Source: an uncultured Clostridia bacterium (GTDB lineage: Bacteria > Bacillota > Clostridia > Christensenellales > Borkfalkiaceae). Taken from it: a stretch of 64,000 bases of DNA. A program made the translations under genes and the position numbers. Positions 54,594 to 63,503 of the stretch are shown one piece after another (the first letter of the stretch is position 1; the number at the start of each line of letters is the position of its first letter). The notes under the pieces are model-generated. The model was not told where the DNA came from. It did not search any database and saw only the letters and a list, made by a program, of their open reading frames with translations. The DNA lies in NCBI GenBank assembly GCA_947625025.1, contig CANQMQ010000003.1, positions 1-64,000 of the forward strand, written 5' to 3'.

Positions 54594-56744
54594 TTATTTT
54601 CCATGAATTCGCCAAGCGAATGTACCGAAATCGGGGAGCCGCGGCAGGAGTACCCCCGCATGGAGGAGGGTATCGCCTCGGGCTACGATGCCGAGCGCGG
54701 GGATCTCGTAAACAAAATCCTCCCGAAGGCCTGCAAGGCGGAGCCGCCTATCGTACGCGCCCGCCTCAACGAGCCCGCACATGCCCACCAAATACCCCTC
54801 TCTTTTATCTTTGGAGAGGAGAAGTACGGCAAAATCGCCCTCGAAGGGGCTTGCAAGGCGGTAGAGGTCGCCTTGGAGCACGAGGGGCTGCATCTCACGG
54901 TAGGTGCGCACGTGCTCCCGCGCCATCTCAAGCTCCTCTTCCGAGAGGGCGGCGGGGTTGAGTTCAAAGCCCGTTGCCCCCAAGGAGGCGATGTGTGCCC
55001 GTGAGGAAAAGGGTGTACTTCTTCCCGTCTGATGGTTGGGCGACGCCGAAATATGGCAGCTCATCGCGGACATGGGGTAGGCAAACGACGTCCCATACTG
55101 AATTTTTGCACGGGCGTAGGCATCGGTGTTGTCACTCGTCCAAATCTGCGGGAAGTAATAGAGCATGCCCGCATCGAACCTGCCTCCCCCGCCCGAACAG
55201 CCCTCGAAGAGCACTTCGGGGAAGTCCTCCGTAAGCCGCCTTGCGAGGGTGTAGACGCCTAAGATGTGCCTGTGCGCAAGCTCCCCCTGCCGCCCTGCGG
55301 GAAGCCCTTTAGACCAAAATTCGGTAAGGTGCCGATTCATATCCCACTTGACGTAGGCAACATCCCCCGTCTTGAGAATTTCGGCGAGCTGTCCGTAGAC
55401 ATATTCCACCACCTCGGGGCGGGAGAAATCGAGCACATACTGGTTGCGGCAGGCGCACCGCGGCGGGGCCCCGATCGCCCAATCGGGATGGGCGCGGTAG
55501 AGCTCACTCTTTTCGGAGACCATCTCGGGCTCAAACCAAAGCCCGAACTTCATGTTATGTTTACGGCAACGGGCGGCGAGCGGGGCGATGCCGCCCTTGA
55601 GTTTGGAAAGGTTTACCCTCCAATCGCCGAGGCTCGTCGTATCGTCGCCCCTGCACCCGAACCAACCGTCGTCGAGCACGAAGGTATCCGCCCCCGTCCT
55701 TGCTGCGCCGTCGATGAGGGAGAGGAGCTTTGCTTCATCGAAATCGAAGTACACCGCCTCCCAACTGTTGAGGACGACGGGGCGGGGCGCAAACGCCCAC
55801 TTCGGGGAAATGACGTGCAACCGTAAGAAATCCGCAAGGCTTCGGGAGAGCCCGCCGAGGCCCTCCTTCGAATAGCAGAGCGCGGCTTCGGGGGTGACGA
55901 AGTCCTCCCCCGCCGCAAGGCTCCAACAGAAGTTCAAAGCGTTGATGCCGCCCTGCACACGTACGCCCTCCGTTTGGGAGCGCTCGGCCGAGAGAACGAA
56001 GCTGCCACTGTACACAAGCTCGACGCCGTAGCACTCCCCCGTCTCCTCCCCGCAACCCGCGCGAAGGAGGGCGAGGAAGGGATTCATCTGATGGGAAGAG
56101 GCGCCCCGCGCCGATTCAATGCGGAAGGTCCCGTGGGAGAGGGGCGTGCGCTCGGGGCTCCGCTCCCCGCAGTGGTGCCCGTGGAGGCAGAGCGTCTCGT
56201 AACGGTCAGCGGGCAAATCGAGGCAGAAGGAATAGGCGCGGCAAATGGTTACGGGTTCGCTTCCCGTATTGCGAATGACGGCGTGGCGGGTGAGCACATC
56301 GCAGTCCTCCCACACCGTATAGAAGAGGTCGAGCTCCACGTCGGAGAGGACGTCCTTTAAGGTTACCTTTAAGGTCTGCCCGCCCCGTGCATGCGGGAGC
56401 GCCCCGAAGTCAGAAGTACAGCCGACTTCATGGGAGAGGTAGAAAAACCTGCTCGCCGTCTGCCCATCCTCCCGCTCCAACAGAACGGAAGGGGTACGGT
56501 AATCGCCCTGCCCGAAGGAGGCATACTCCTGCGGCATCACATCGAGCGACGTGCTCCCCTCCCCTGCGGGCGGCATCGCGGAGAACGCCATCGCGGGTGC
56601 GCCATTGAGCCATGTGAGCCCGTCGCGGCCCACCCTTCCTCCGAAATGCCGCGCATGAAGATAGCCCTCCTCGACGGAAAAGACGTACGAGAAGGACTTC
56701 CCCTCCAAATAAAACGTATTTCGATTTTTATCAAAATAAATCAT
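54594..56744 (-). CDS. Alpha-galactosidase, GH36
   Basis: 716 residues, full GH36 layout: N-terminal beta-supersandwich (about 1-310), TIM barrel, C-terminal beta domain. Nucleophile Asp468 in KWDMNR and acid/base Asp524 in SGGGGRFD are present, with FVLDDGWFG and WFEPEMVS. No signal peptide, so it should cleave raffinose-type sugars or melibiose in the cytoplasm. ATG at 56744; GGAG lies rather far upstream. It trails clpC by 43 bp, but no transport gene is nearby. Confidence 0.92.
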   Translation of the reverse strand: MIYFDKNRNTFYLEGKSFSYVFSVEEGYLHARHFGGRVGRDGLTWLNGAPAMAFSAMPPAGEGSTSLDVMPQEYASFGQGDYRTPSVLLEREDGQTASRFFYLSHEVGCTSDFGALPHARGGQTLKVTLKDVLSDVELDLFYTVWEDCDVLTRHAVIRNTGSEPVTICRAYSFCLDLPADRYETLCLHGHHCGERSPERTPLSHGTFRIESARGASSHQMNPFLALLRAGCGEETGECYGVELVYSGSFVLSAERSQTEGVRVQGGINALNFCWSLAAGEDFVTPEAALCYSKEGLGGLSRSLADFLRLHVISPKWAFAPRPVVLNSWEAVYFDFDEAKLLSLIDGAARTGADTFVLDDGWFGCRGDDTTSLGDWRVNLSKLKGGIAPLAARCRKHNMKFGLWFEPEMVSEKSELYRAHPDWAIGAPPRCACRNQYVLDFSRPEVVEYVYGQLAEILKTGDVAYVKWDMNRHLTEFWSKGLPAGRQGELAHRHILGVYTLARRLTEDFPEVLFEGCSGGGGRFDAGMLYYFPQIWTSDNTDAYARAKIQYGTSFAYPMSAMSCHISASPNHQTGRSTPFSSRAHIASLGATGFELNPAALSEEELEMAREHVRTYREMQPLVLQGDLYRLASPFEGDFAVLLLSKDKREGYLVGMCGLVEAGAYDRRLRLAGLREDFVYEIPALGIVARGDTLLHAGVLLPRLPDFGTFAWRIHGK

Positions 56745-56787
56745 TTTTACGGTTTTTTCTCCAAAATTCTGCAAAAATCGCCCCATG

Positions 56788-59265
56788 TCACGCATCGCGT
56801 CGGAAGATGAAGGCCCCCTCTCTTTGGTCGAGAACAATCTTGCTCCCCGCGGGAACGTTGCCCCGCAGGATCTCTTCGGAGAGCATATCTTCCACATACC
56901 GCTGGACGGTGCGGTTTAGAGGGCGGGCGCCGAACTCCTCACTATACCCCTCCTCCACGAGCCCCGCAAGCGCCTGCGGCGTAACGCGGAGCGCAATTTG
57001 CTGCTCTTTGAGCCGATCGCAGAGCTTTGCAAGGATCTTCTCGCAGATCTTGGAGGCATCCTCCTTGGAGAGCTTGTGGAAAATGACAATTTCATCGATG
57101 CGGTTCAAGAATTCGGGCTTGAACTGCTTCTTCAAGGCATCCTCGATGCGGCCCTTCATGTCTGCATACTCCGAGGTCTCCCCGCCGCCGAAGCCGAGTG
57201 CGCTCACTTCCTTCACCTCATGCGCCCCCACGTTGGAGGTGAGAATGACGACGGTGTTCTTGAAGGATACCACCTTGCCTCTGCTATCGGTGAGCCGCCC
57301 GTCGTCGAGGATCTGGAGGAGCACGTTGAATACATCGGGGTGCGCCTTCTCAATTTCATCGAAGAGGACGACGGAATACGGCTTATGGCGGACCCGCTCG
57401 GTGAGGGCGCCCTGCGTATCGTCGAAGCCGACATAGCCGGGAGGGGCCCCGATGAGCTTGGTTACAGACCCCTTCTCCATGAATTCAGACATATCGAGGC
57501 GGATCATCATCCGTTCATCGCCGAACATGCTCTCCGCAAGGGCCTTGGAAAGGTCTGTCTTGCCCACTCCCGTAGGCCCCACGAAGATGAAGGAGCCGAT
57601 GGGGCGGTTGGGGTCGTTGAGCCCCGCCCGTGCCCTGCGGATGGCTTGGGCTACGGCGTGCACCGCCTCCTCCTGCCCCACGATGCGGCGGTGCAGTTCC
57701 TCTTCGAGCCCGATGAGCCGCGCACTCTCCTCCTCGGTGAGCCTTGCGACGGGTACACCCGTCCAATCGCTTACGATCTCCGCAATGCTCTCCGCCCCGA
57801 TGGAGAGGTGGGCGGTATTCCGCTTACTGTTCCACTCGATGCGCAGTTCATCCACCCGCTGTTGGATGGAAGTAATTTTGGAAGTGAGTTCGGAGGCCCT
57901 GCGGTAATCCTGCCACTTTATCGCCTTTTCGCGGTCGGCAACGAGGCGGGCGAGCTTTTCTTCGAGCTCCCGTATCTCGGCGGGCCCCACGTAGGAATTC
58001 AGCCTTGCGCGGGAGGCCGCCTCATCGATGAGGTCGATGGCCTTATCGGGCAGGAAGCGGTCGGTGACGTAGCGGTCCGAAAGTTTCACCGCCGCCTCAA
58101 TGGCCGCATCCGTGATCATCACGTTGTGATGGGCCTCGTATTTATCCTTGAGCCCCTGCAGAATGACGATGGCATCTTCGATGTTGGGCTGTTCTACGGT
58201 GACGGGCGTAAACCTCCGCTCCAAGGCGGGGTCCTTCTCGATGAATTTTCTGTACTCTTCCGAAGTGGTTGCCCCGACCGTTTGAAGTTCCCCGCGGGCA
58301 AGCATGGGCTTTAAGATGTTGGAGGCATCCATCGTGTTGTCTGCAGACGCCCCCGCCCCCACGATCATATGAATTTCATCGATGAAGAGAATGACGTTCT
58401 TATCCTTGCTGACGGCATCGGTCACCGATTTCAAGCGTTCCTCGAAGTCCCCGCGGTAGCGGGTACCCGCGAGCAGCCCTGTGAGGTTGAGGGAGAACAC
58501 CTTCTTATCGCGGAGGAGTTCGGGCACCTCCCCGGAGACGATTGCCTGCGCCAATCCTTCAATGACGGCGCTCTTGCCTACCCCCGGCTCCCCGATGAGG
58601 ACGGGGTTGTTCTTCGTCCTGCGGGAGAGAATTTGAATGACTTTCTCGATCTCCTTTCTGCGGCCGATCACGGGGTCGAGCTTGCCTTCCCGCGCCCTCT
58701 TGGTGAGGTCTACGCCATACTGCATGTAGGCGGGCTCCTCCTCCGCATCCTCAACAAAGCGGGAATATTGCAGCGCCTGCCGCTGTTGGATATACGGATT
58801 GCGGGGCGCGGGGCGGGGCGGTTCGGGCTCCTCATCCGCATCCACGAATTCCCCGAGCCGCTTTTCAAGCCCCGAAAGGTTGGTACCGATGCCCTGCAGG
58901 AGCTGAACTGCGAGGCAGTCCTCCTCCATCAGGATGGCGAGGAGAACGTGCTCCGTCCCGATGAGTTGGGAGGCGAGCCCGCTGCTCATCGCGAGCTCTA
59001 AAGCACGGCCGAAGAGGCGCTTCGTTCTGGGCGTGAGCCCGCGGATGGGAGAATTGTGCTGTACCGTCCGCTTGAAGGCATCCGTAAAGCGCTCCAAGGT
59101 GACGCCCGCCTCCATGAGGAGGCGGCATGCCGTGCTATCGTTGACGCAGAGCATGCCGAGGATGATGTGCTCTGAGCCGATGTATGTCGTCTGATACCGC
59201 TTTGCGGCCTCTTCGGCAACGAGCATTGCCTGCTCGAGGTGCTCTGTAAATCTCGAAGTATCCAA
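56788..59265 (-). CDS. clpC: AAA+ chaperone-protease subunit ClpC
   Basis: 825 residues. N-terminal Clp repeat domain (1-145), first AAA+ module (GEPGVGKSAV, FIDEIHMIVG), middle domain with a UVR-like segment (EKAIKWQDYRRASEL), second AAA+ module (GPTGVGKTDL, LFDEIEKAHPDV) and a C-terminal domain. With ClpP it degrades arginine-phosphorylated proteins marked by McsB, encoded directly upstream. Confidence 0.96.
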   Translation of the reverse strand: MDTSRFTEHLEQAMLVAEEAAKRYQTTYIGSEHIILGMLCVNDSTACRLLMEAGVTLERFTDAFKRTVQHNSPIRGLTPRTKRLFGRALELAMSSGLASQLIGTEHVLLAILMEEDCLAVQLLQGIGTNLSGLEKRLGEFVDADEEPEPPRPAPRNPYIQQRQALQYSRFVEDAEEEPAYMQYGVDLTKRAREGKLDPVIGRRKEIEKVIQILSRRTKNNPVLIGEPGVGKSAVIEGLAQAIVSGEVPELLRDKKVFSLNLTGLLAGTRYRGDFEERLKSVTDAVSKDKNVILFIDEIHMIVGAGASADNTMDASNILKPMLARGELQTVGATTSEEYRKFIEKDPALERRFTPVTVEQPNIEDAIVILQGLKDKYEAHHNVMITDAAIEAAVKLSDRYVTDRFLPDKAIDLIDEAASRARLNSYVGPAEIRELEEKLARLVADREKAIKWQDYRRASELTSKITSIQQRVDELRIEWNSKRNTAHLSIGAESIAEIVSDWTGVPVARLTEEESARLIGLEEELHRRIVGQEEAVHAVAQAIRRARAGLNDPNRPIGSFIFVGPTGVGKTDLSKALAESMFGDERMMIRLDMSEFMEKGSVTKLIGAPPGYVGFDDTQGALTERVRHKPYSVVLFDEIEKAHPDVFNVLLQILDDGRLTDSRGKVVSFKNTVVILTSNVGAHEVKEVSALGFGGGETSEYADMKGRIEDALKKQFKPEFLNRIDEIVIFHKLSKEDASKICEKILAKLCDRLKEQQIALRVTPQALAGLVEEGYSEEFGARPLNRTVQRYVEDMLSEEILRGNVPAGSKIVLDQREGAFIFRRDA

Positions 59266-59281
59266 AAAAGCCTCCTTTCCC

Positions 59282-60340
59282 TCAATAGAAGAGGTCTATG
59301 CTCTTGATGGTTTTGGAAACGTACTCCGCGCGGTAGGCGCTCTCCTCATCGGCGGTGAGCTTTTCCCCGAGAATGCGGGAAATACCCGCGGGGCGCACGG
59401 CGATCGCGAGGTCGTTGAGCTCCCGCATGCGGTCGTCCCTGCCGTTCTCCGCCATGCCGAAGTAGCCGAGTGCGATACCGAGCTTGAGATCGGAGAGTCT
59501 GCGCGTAAATTCTTTTTCGTCCAAGAGGCAGCAGTTGGTGAGCACGCCATACGCCCGCATCACCGTATCCTTGAGCGTAAGCCCCTCCTCCGCCTTCATG
59601 CGGCCGCGTTCGCGGAGCTCTGTCTCCACGAGGAGCCCGACCGCCTGCTCGACGACGAGCAGGATATCCTCTTCGGATTTGCCGAGCGTCACCTCGTTGC
59701 TCACCTGAAACATGTCCCCCTCGTTGAGGCTTCCCTCCCCGAAAGTCCCCCTCACCGTAAGCCCCAAGCGGTTGAGGGTGGGGATGATGTGGCGCATGTG
59801 CTTTCTGCGGGAGATGGCGGGCAGAAAGAGCATCACGGAGGCGCGGAGCCCCGTTCCCAAATTGGTGGGGCATGCCGTGAGATACCCGAGCTCCGCATCG
59901 TATGCAAAGGGAATGGAATCAGAAATGACGTCGTCGATCCCCGAGATGCGCTCATACGCCCGCTTCAGATCGAGGCCCTGCATGAAGTACTGTTCGCGGA
60001 CATGGTCCTCCTCGTTGATCATCACGGAGATGCTTTCATCCTTGGAGACGAGCGCCGCGGCGATGGGGCGATGCTTGATGAGATCGCGGGAGATCAGATA
60101 CTTTTCGGTGAGTACGGCCGCCCGTTCATCGGAGACGCAATCCATCTCATAGAGGGTGAAATCCTCCAAACTTTCAAGCTCGGCGGAGAGCAGCCGTATC
60201 ATTTCGCTCGCCTGCTCGGCGGCGTGCGGGTCCTTCATGAGGCGGGCGGGGAAGGGGTAATCCCTGAAATTACGGGCGAGGCGGATGCGGGAGGATACGG
60301 CGACCCATTCGAATTCAACGGGATAATTCGATCTCTTCAT
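59282..60340 (-). CDS. mcsB: Protein arginine kinase McsB
   Basis: 352 residues with a phosphagen-kinase fold: SSRIRLARNF, the CPTNLGTGLRASVML nucleotide-binding segment, and FGEGS loop. It phosphorylates arginines to mark proteins for ClpCP. The ATG at 60340 overlaps the mcsA stop by one base (TGATG); a GTG one codon earlier is also possible. Confidence 0.93.
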   Translation of the reverse strand: MKRSNYPVEFEWVAVSSRIRLARNFRDYPFPARLMKDPHAAEQASEMIRLLSAELESLEDFTLYEMDCVSDERAAVLTEKYLISRDLIKHRPIAAALVSKDESISVMINEEDHVREQYFMQGLDLKRAYERISGIDDVISDSIPFAYDAELGYLTACPTNLGTGLRASVMLFLPAISRRKHMRHIIPTLNRLGLTVRGTFGEGSLNEGDMFQVSNEVTLGKSEEDILLVVEQAVGLLVETELRERGRMKAEEGLTLKDTVMRAYGVLTNCCLLDEKEFTRRLSDLKLGIALGYFGMAENGRDDRMRELNDLAIAVRPAGISRILGEKLTADEESAYRAEYVSKTIKSIDLFY

Positions 60341-60822
60341 CACTCCACCCCGCTCAGACGTTTGGAAACTTCTTTCAGCCGCACTTTAAGGCGCTCTACG
60401 GCCTCGGTATCGTGTTCTTCCTGTGCTTTTGCAAGCTCTGCTTTGAGGGTGCCCTGTTCGCGGACGAGGTCGCGCACGACGTCGTAATTGGCTTCGGCGG
60501 CGCCGCTCGGCGCCTTTCCCTCATGGCGGGTAGTGCCCTGGATATAGCGGATGGTGGGCAGAATTTCTTCACGGAAGGCGGTGTAACAATCGGCACAGCC
60601 CAAAAGGCCCGTCATGCGGAATTCCTCTACGGTCGTCCCGCAACTCGGGCAGCGCTTGCGGCTCCCCCCCGTCCTTCCCACGAATGCCGAGAAGAAATCG
60701 GTATCCTGTGCGGGGTAGAGCTTCTCAAAGCAGGCGGGGCAGAGGACGACTTTCACTTCCTTGCCGTCCGCGTTTACGGTGTGCTCTTCCCCCGTATTCT
60801 TCAAACAATTCGTACAAATCAT
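60340..60822 (-). CDS. mcsA: McsB activator McsA
   Basis: 160 residues with two four-Cys zinc modules (Cys3/6/28/31 and Cys58/61/76/79) and a C-terminal helix (UVR-like, EEHDTEAVERLKVRLKEV). It activates McsB. The ATG at 60822 has GGAGG 7 nt upstream; an ATG two codons earlier sits too close to it. The ctsR gene that usually heads this operon is absent. Confidence 0.9.
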   Translation of the reverse strand: MICTNCLKNTGEEHTVNADGKEVKVVLCPACFEKLYPAQDTDFFSAFVGRTGGSRKRCPSCGTTVEEFRMTGLLGCADCYTAFREEILPTIRYIQGTTRHEGKAPSGAAEANYDVVRDLVREQGTLKAELAKAQEEHDTEAVERLKVRLKEVSKRLSGVE

Positions 60823-60849
60823 AGGCATTCCTCCGTATGCGTACGATGG

Positions 60850-61947
60850 TTACGCGCACTTCTCTCCATAGTGTTCGGTGAGGTACTCCCACGCACCCTC
60901 GGCCCTGGGGAAGTTGTAACCGCCGTAGGCGCACTCCACCCGAAGGAACATGCGGCCATCCCGCTCCAAGGGGGCGATGCGCACGATCTCCTCCCATTTC
61001 AGAAAGGCGCTCTCCCCGCGCTCTGCGGATTTGAAGAACACCCCCTCTTCGTACACCGAAAACACCTCCTGTGCACGGACGAAGGTCGTCGTGCCGCGGA
61101 CGAACAGGAAGAGGCCGACGACGGCGAGCACGGCGCCCACGCTGATCGCGGTGCCCGAGGGATCTTTCACGAGGAACGCAAAGGGAATGGAGGCCGCCGC
61201 GGCCAAAATGCCCACCGCCATCACGATGAGGGCGCGCACCCGCCGCTTTCGATCGGGCATACGGAATGCGGCTTTCCTTGTATATTTCTTCTTTGCGGAC
61301 GATGCGGGAGGCTGTTCGCCCAACAGTTCGAGGTTGCGCTTTTTGATAGCCTCATAGAGGCGGGGCTTGCTATCCGTCTGCACGAGAACGGGCGGTTCGT
61401 CCTTGTATTTTTCCTCTTTTAGGACGTAGCGGGCGGGGATCTCTATGACGACTGACCACGCCCCATCCTCCTTCGGGGCCTTTCGCGTACACACCGAAAA
61501 GAGCCGAAGCTCCGGATAGGGCACGGGGATCTCCCGCTTTTTGCCATCCGTATCGTGGAGGCGGAGGGCGCCCTCTTCGAAGGTCGCAAGCGTCCCCTCG
61601 CCCACGAAGAAGCTATCCTCGCCGTCGCACCGTTCCAAGAAATCGAGCTCCCGCTTTTCGGCGATATCGGTGAGTTTTACGAATAAAAACCCGAGGGCGG
61701 CGAAGAGGACCGTGCCCCCGACGAACCCGCCGACGAGCCAATAGAGAAGGGGCTCCTTCCCCGTGTGGGCGAATTCCGCGAGGAACAGGCAGACGACCCA
61801 AGCGAGGAGGGATGCGAGCGCCAAGATGGCGAAGGCGAAGGCGAGCGCCCCGCAGGCGGAATGCTTCTTATGGAGCGCCCTTGCGAGTTTTTGTTGTTGC
61901 TCTTTTGTATCAGGGATGTCGTTCATATATACCATGTCCGTAACCAT
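60850..61947 (-). CDS. Membrane protein with PH-like soluble parts, unknown
   Basis: 365 residues, two pairs of membrane segments (about 32-58 with 68-90, and 245-262 with 270-288), each pair followed by a soluble beta-rich domain; the last (FSVYEEGVFFKSAERGESAFLKWEEIVRI) looks like a bacterial PH/YcxB-type domain. Function unknown. Start uncertain: ATGs at 61947, 61935 and 61926 all lack a good ribosome site. Ends 28 bp before mcsA, so it may be co-transcribed with the mcsA-mcsB-clpC operon. Confidence 0.65.
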   Translation of the reverse strand: MVTDMVYMNDIPDTKEQQQKLARALHKKHSACGALAFAFAILALASLLAWVVCLFLAEFAHTGKEPLLYWLVGGFVGGTVLFAALGFLFVKLTDIAEKRELDFLERCDGEDSFFVGEGTLATFEEGALRLHDTDGKKREIPVPYPELRLFSVCTRKAPKEDGAWSVVIEIPARYVLKEEKYKDEPPVLVQTDSKPRLYEAIKKRNLELLGEQPPASSAKKKYTRKAAFRMPDRKRRVRALIVMAVGILAAAASIPFAFLVKDPSGTAISVGAVLAVVGLFLFVRGTTTFVRAQEVFSVYEEGVFFKSAERGESAFLKWEEIVRIAPLERDGRMFLRVECAYGGYNFPRAEGAWEYLTEHYGEKCA

Positions 61948-61954
61948 AGGGAAA

Positions 61955-61979
61955 TTTCCGCGCCACAGGGGCGCGGAAA
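61955..61979 (-). terminator. Hairpin after the membrane-bound XRE regulator gene
   Basis: Minus-strand 10-bp perfect stem TTTCCGCGCC/GGCGCGGAAA, 5-nt loop, followed by only TTTCC. Begins 1 bp past the stop. Confidence 0.5.
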
Positions 61980-61980
61980 C

Positions 61981-62604
61981 TCATTTGATCTTGAAGAAGG
62001 AAGTGCGCTTCCACCACACAAAGAAGAAGAGGGCGAGCACCTGCAGGGGCACCCCGATGAGGAAGATGAGCCACATCGTGGGATGGGGTTCGGAGACGCT
62101 GACGAAAACCGTAAGATAGATGCACGTGAGCGTCGTCCAGATGAGGACGGAGACAGAGATGATCCGCACCCATTTGTACCCCCAAATACAGCTGAATACG
62201 AGCACCACCACGGCGGAGGCGGGCACGGCATACAGAAATGCCAGCCACAAGCCGTTCAGGTTGGGGACGATGATGCCGCCGAGCACGAAGCAGACCACGG
62301 CGACGAGCCAACACAGCCCCACCGAGAGGGCGATGATGAGAAAGCGCCGAAGGTTCCTCGTCCGCATGGGCAGAAGGGGCTTCTCCTTGTATTCATGGAG
62401 CAAGTCGTCCACCGAGACGTTGAAGTACTCGGAGAGCTGCACGAGGACGCAGACATCCGGAATGCCGTTCCCCTGTTCCCATTTGGAGACCGATTTATCC
62501 GAATAATTGAGCTTCTCCGCGAGTTCGAGCTGCGTCAGGTTGGCGGCCTTGCGGAGACGCATGATGTTTTTTCCGATGATCTGTGCGAGAAGTTGCTCTT
62601 CCAT
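61981..62604 (-). CDS. XRE regulator with C-terminal membrane domain
   Basis: 207 residues: helix-turn-helix (about 10-65: IMRLRKAANLTQLELAEKL, SDKSVSKWEQG) joined to four membrane segments (about 87-108, 115-138, 143-163, 173-195). Such one-component regulators may sense envelope state. Start at 62604 is required because the upstream in-frame ATG lies inside the promoter; the -10 box ends 6 nt before this ATG and there is no Shine-Dalgarno, so the mRNA should be leaderless. Confidence 0.85.
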   Translation of the reverse strand: MEEQLLAQIIGKNIMRLRKAANLTQLELAEKLNYSDKSVSKWEQGNGIPDVCVLVQLSEYFNVSVDDLLHEYKEKPLLPMRTRNLRRFLIIALSVGLCWLVAVVCFVLGGIIVPNLNGLWLAFLYAVPASAVVVLVFSCIWGYKWVRIISVSVLIWTTLTCIYLTVFVSVSEPHPTMWLIFLIGVPLQVLALFFFVWWKRTSFFKIK

Positions 62605-62610
62605 AGTTCT

Positions 62611-62639
62611 ATTATAGCGCACGGAAACGGGTTTGTCAA
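62611..62639 (-). promoter_or_regulatory. Consensus promoter giving a leaderless mRNA
   Basis: Minus-strand TTGACA (62634-62639), 17-nt spacer, TATAAT (62611-62616). The predicted start site is 62604, the A of the ATG. Confidence 0.85.
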
Positions 62640-62643
62640 CAAT

Positions 62644-62720
62644 TCTACTGAGAGTAGAGTGGGTTTTCCGAACTCTACCGCGCCCAATTTCGCGAGTAGA
62701 GCGAATTTTCGGGAGAGTAG
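62644..62720. promoter_or_regulatory. 21-bp-phased repeat array, candidate operator cluster
   Basis: GAGTAG at 62652, 62694 and 62715 and its inverted relative CTCTAC at 62673 are spaced exactly 21 bp. The first overlaps a palindrome TCTACT-GAG-AGTAGA (62644-62658). The array fills the space between two divergent promoters. Confidence 0.6.
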
Positions 62721-62721
62721 G

Positions 62722-62750
62722 TTGAAAATTTTCGGGTCATGCACTATACT
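62722..62750 (+). promoter_or_regulatory. Promoter of a candidate small RNA
   Basis: TTGAAA (62722-62727), 17-nt spacer, TATACT (62745-62750). No coding gene follows on this strand. Confidence 0.6.
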
Positions 62751-62756
62751 GAAATG

Positions 62757-62832
62757 CGAAGGGGCGAGGTCCCAGCCTTCCCTTTCACTCTCCGCAAAAA
62801 GAGGCCGATGCTTTGTTCGGCCTCTTTTTTTT
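62757..62832 (+). ncRNA. Candidate small RNA of about 75 nt
   Basis: A promoter and an intrinsic terminator frame this gene-free stretch. The RNA would have a 5' stem (GAAGG/CCTTC), an unpaired CU-rich middle (TTTCACTCTCCGC) that could pair with Shine-Dalgarno sequences, and the terminator hairpin. The terminator alone could belong to the convergent rubrerythrin gene, so transcription is an inference. Confidence 0.45.
62796..62832. terminator. Bidirectional terminator (rubrerythrin / small RNA)
   Basis: Stem AAAAAGAGGCCG/CGGCCTCTTTTT (62796-62829), 10-nt loop, with eight T residues on the plus strand and five on the minus. Confidence 0.88.
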
Positions 62833-62874
62833 GGTAACAATGGAAGGGAGGGGCCGCGAGCCCCTCCCCGAATC

Positions 62875-63393
62875 TTAAAAGTATCTCTTGAGAAGGCCCT
62901 TGAAGCCCGCACCGTGGCGCGCCTCATCCTTCGCCATCTCATGGACGGTATCGTGAATGGCGTCGTAGCCGAGTTCCTTCGCCCGCTTTGCGAGCATGAG
63001 CTTGCCTTCGCAGGCACCAGCTTCGGCGGCCGCGCGGAGCTCGAGGTTCTTCTTGGTGGAAGGGGTCACGACTTCGCCCAAGAGCTCTGCGAACTTGGAG
63101 GCGTGGTCTGCTTCCTCATACGCATACCGCTTGTAGGCCTCGGCGATCTCGGGATAGCCCTCCCGCTCGGCAACGCGCGCCATCGCGAGGTACATGCCTA
63201 CCTCACAGCACTCGCCGTTGAAGTTGGCACGGAGGCCATCCATCACTTCCTTGTCCTCCACGACGCCGTCACCGACGTGGTGCTCACAAGCAAACGCCTT
63301 TTCCTCAATGGGCTCGAACTTCCTCGCCTTGCAGACGGGGCATACTTCGACGTCGTCTTCTACGATTTCGCCGCAGACAGCACATCTTTTCAT
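62875..63393 (-). CDS. Reverse rubrerythrin
   Basis: 172 residues. A rubredoxin-like domain at the N terminus (CAVCGEI ... CPVCKAR) precedes the ferritin-like diiron domain ([58 protein letters not shown]), the reverse of classical rubrerythrin. Homologues reduce hydrogen peroxide and oxygen in anaerobes using NADH-linked partners. GGAG lies upstream of the ATG. Confidence 0.92.
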   Translation of the reverse strand: MKRCAVCGEIVEDDVEVCPVCKARKFEPIEEKAFACEHHVGDGVVEDKEVMDGLRANFNGECCEVGMYLAMARVAEREGYPEIAEAYKRYAYEEADHASKFAELLGEVVTPSTKKNLELRAAAEAGACEGKLMLAKRAKELGYDAIHDTVHEMAKDEARHGAGFKGLLKRYF

Positions 63394-63503
63394 ATTACAA
63401 ATCTCCTTTCTTGAAATTTCTGATTCATTATATCACATGCGGGCGGGGTTTTCAACGGTTTTTCAAAAATTTTTCGGCTTTTTTCACGCCCGCATCCGCA
63501 CCC

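Noticed and set aside
62754-62837. 27-codon frame inside the candidate small RNA
   Set aside because: Its ATG is only 3 nt past the -10 box, upstream of the likely transcription start, and the frame ends inside the terminator.
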